Origin: Oscillospiraceae bacterium | Lineage (GTDB): Bacteria > Bacillota > Clostridia > Oscillospirales > Acutalibacteraceae | DNA: 5,362 nucleotides | NCBI GenBank assembly: GCA_029013165.1 | Contig: JAQXMV010000110.1 | Span: forward strand, 1 to 5,362 | Direction: 5' to 3' | In this document: in pieces, positions 5,338 through 5,362 of the stretch | How the letters are laid out: every line of letters begins with the position of its first letter | Position numbering within the stretch: position 1 is the first letter of the stretch | The notes under the pieces: model-generated | Database searches by the model: none | What the model was told of the DNA's origin: nothing | Seen by the model: only the letters and a program-made list of their open reading frames with translations | Made by a program: the position numbers and the translations under genes

Positions 5338-5359
5338 GCGGCGCACGGCAGTGCGCCGC
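5338..5359. repeat. Perfect 9-bp GC-rich hairpin at the window end
   Basis: GCGGCGCAC (5338-5346) pairs perfectly with GTGCGCCGC (5351-5359) around GGCA. It lies in a stretch from about 5300 that is visibly richer in G and C than the genes. No T-run is in view on either side. It may be the edge of another intergenic repeat or belong to a neighbouring gene beyond the window. Confidence 0.5.
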
Positions 5360-5362
5360 AGC

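Overview
The window looks like a chromosomal segment from a Gram-positive, clostridial-type bacterium (Firmicutes, perhaps an Oscillospiraceae-like gut anaerobe). The clues are a one-piece tmRNA with an encoded CCA end, purine-rich GAGG/GGAG ribosome binding sites, a near-consensus sigma-A promoter, Rho-independent terminators with T-runs, and a GPH-type sugar symporter paired with a cytoplasmic glycoside hydrolase. The genus is inference; there is no taxonomic marker beyond the partial tmRNA.

Layout, left to right, all functional units on the + strand. (1) Positions 1-192 are the 3' part of ssrA (tmRNA), cut by the window edge, with its terminator at 200-228. (2) Positions 229 to about 1076 contain no convincing gene. 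This stretch holds a run of strong hairpins (279-479), a further hairpin and a terminator-like hairpin (510-556), and two tandem copies of a 136-bp-period repeat (538-663 and 674-799). (3) A clear promoter (TTGACG, 17 bp, TATAAT; 1077-1105) starts a leader of about 170 nt. (4) A two-gene operon follows: a 557-aa GPH-family (MFS_2) symporter (1285-2958) and, 22 nt downstream, a 738-aa family GH95 glycosidase (2981-5197). (5) A strong, probably bidirectional terminator (5211-5254) closes the operon. The last 100 bases are GC-rich and end in a perfect 9-bp hairpin.

The two genes read as a minimal uptake-and-cleavage module: the symporter imports a small glycoside and the hydrolase, which has no signal peptide, trims it in the cytoplasm. 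The hydrolase keeps the GH95 catalytic set (N360, N362, E488, D652), but has Thr358 where characterised 1,2-alpha-L-fucosidases have His. That substitution is associated with alpha-L-galactosidase activity in this family, so the true substrate may be an L-galactoside rather than an L-fucoside. No regulator and no downstream fucose or galactose catabolic gene is inside the window.

The least ordinary parts are the structured, repeat-filled region between ssrA and the operon and the predicted substrate switch of the GH95 enzyme.
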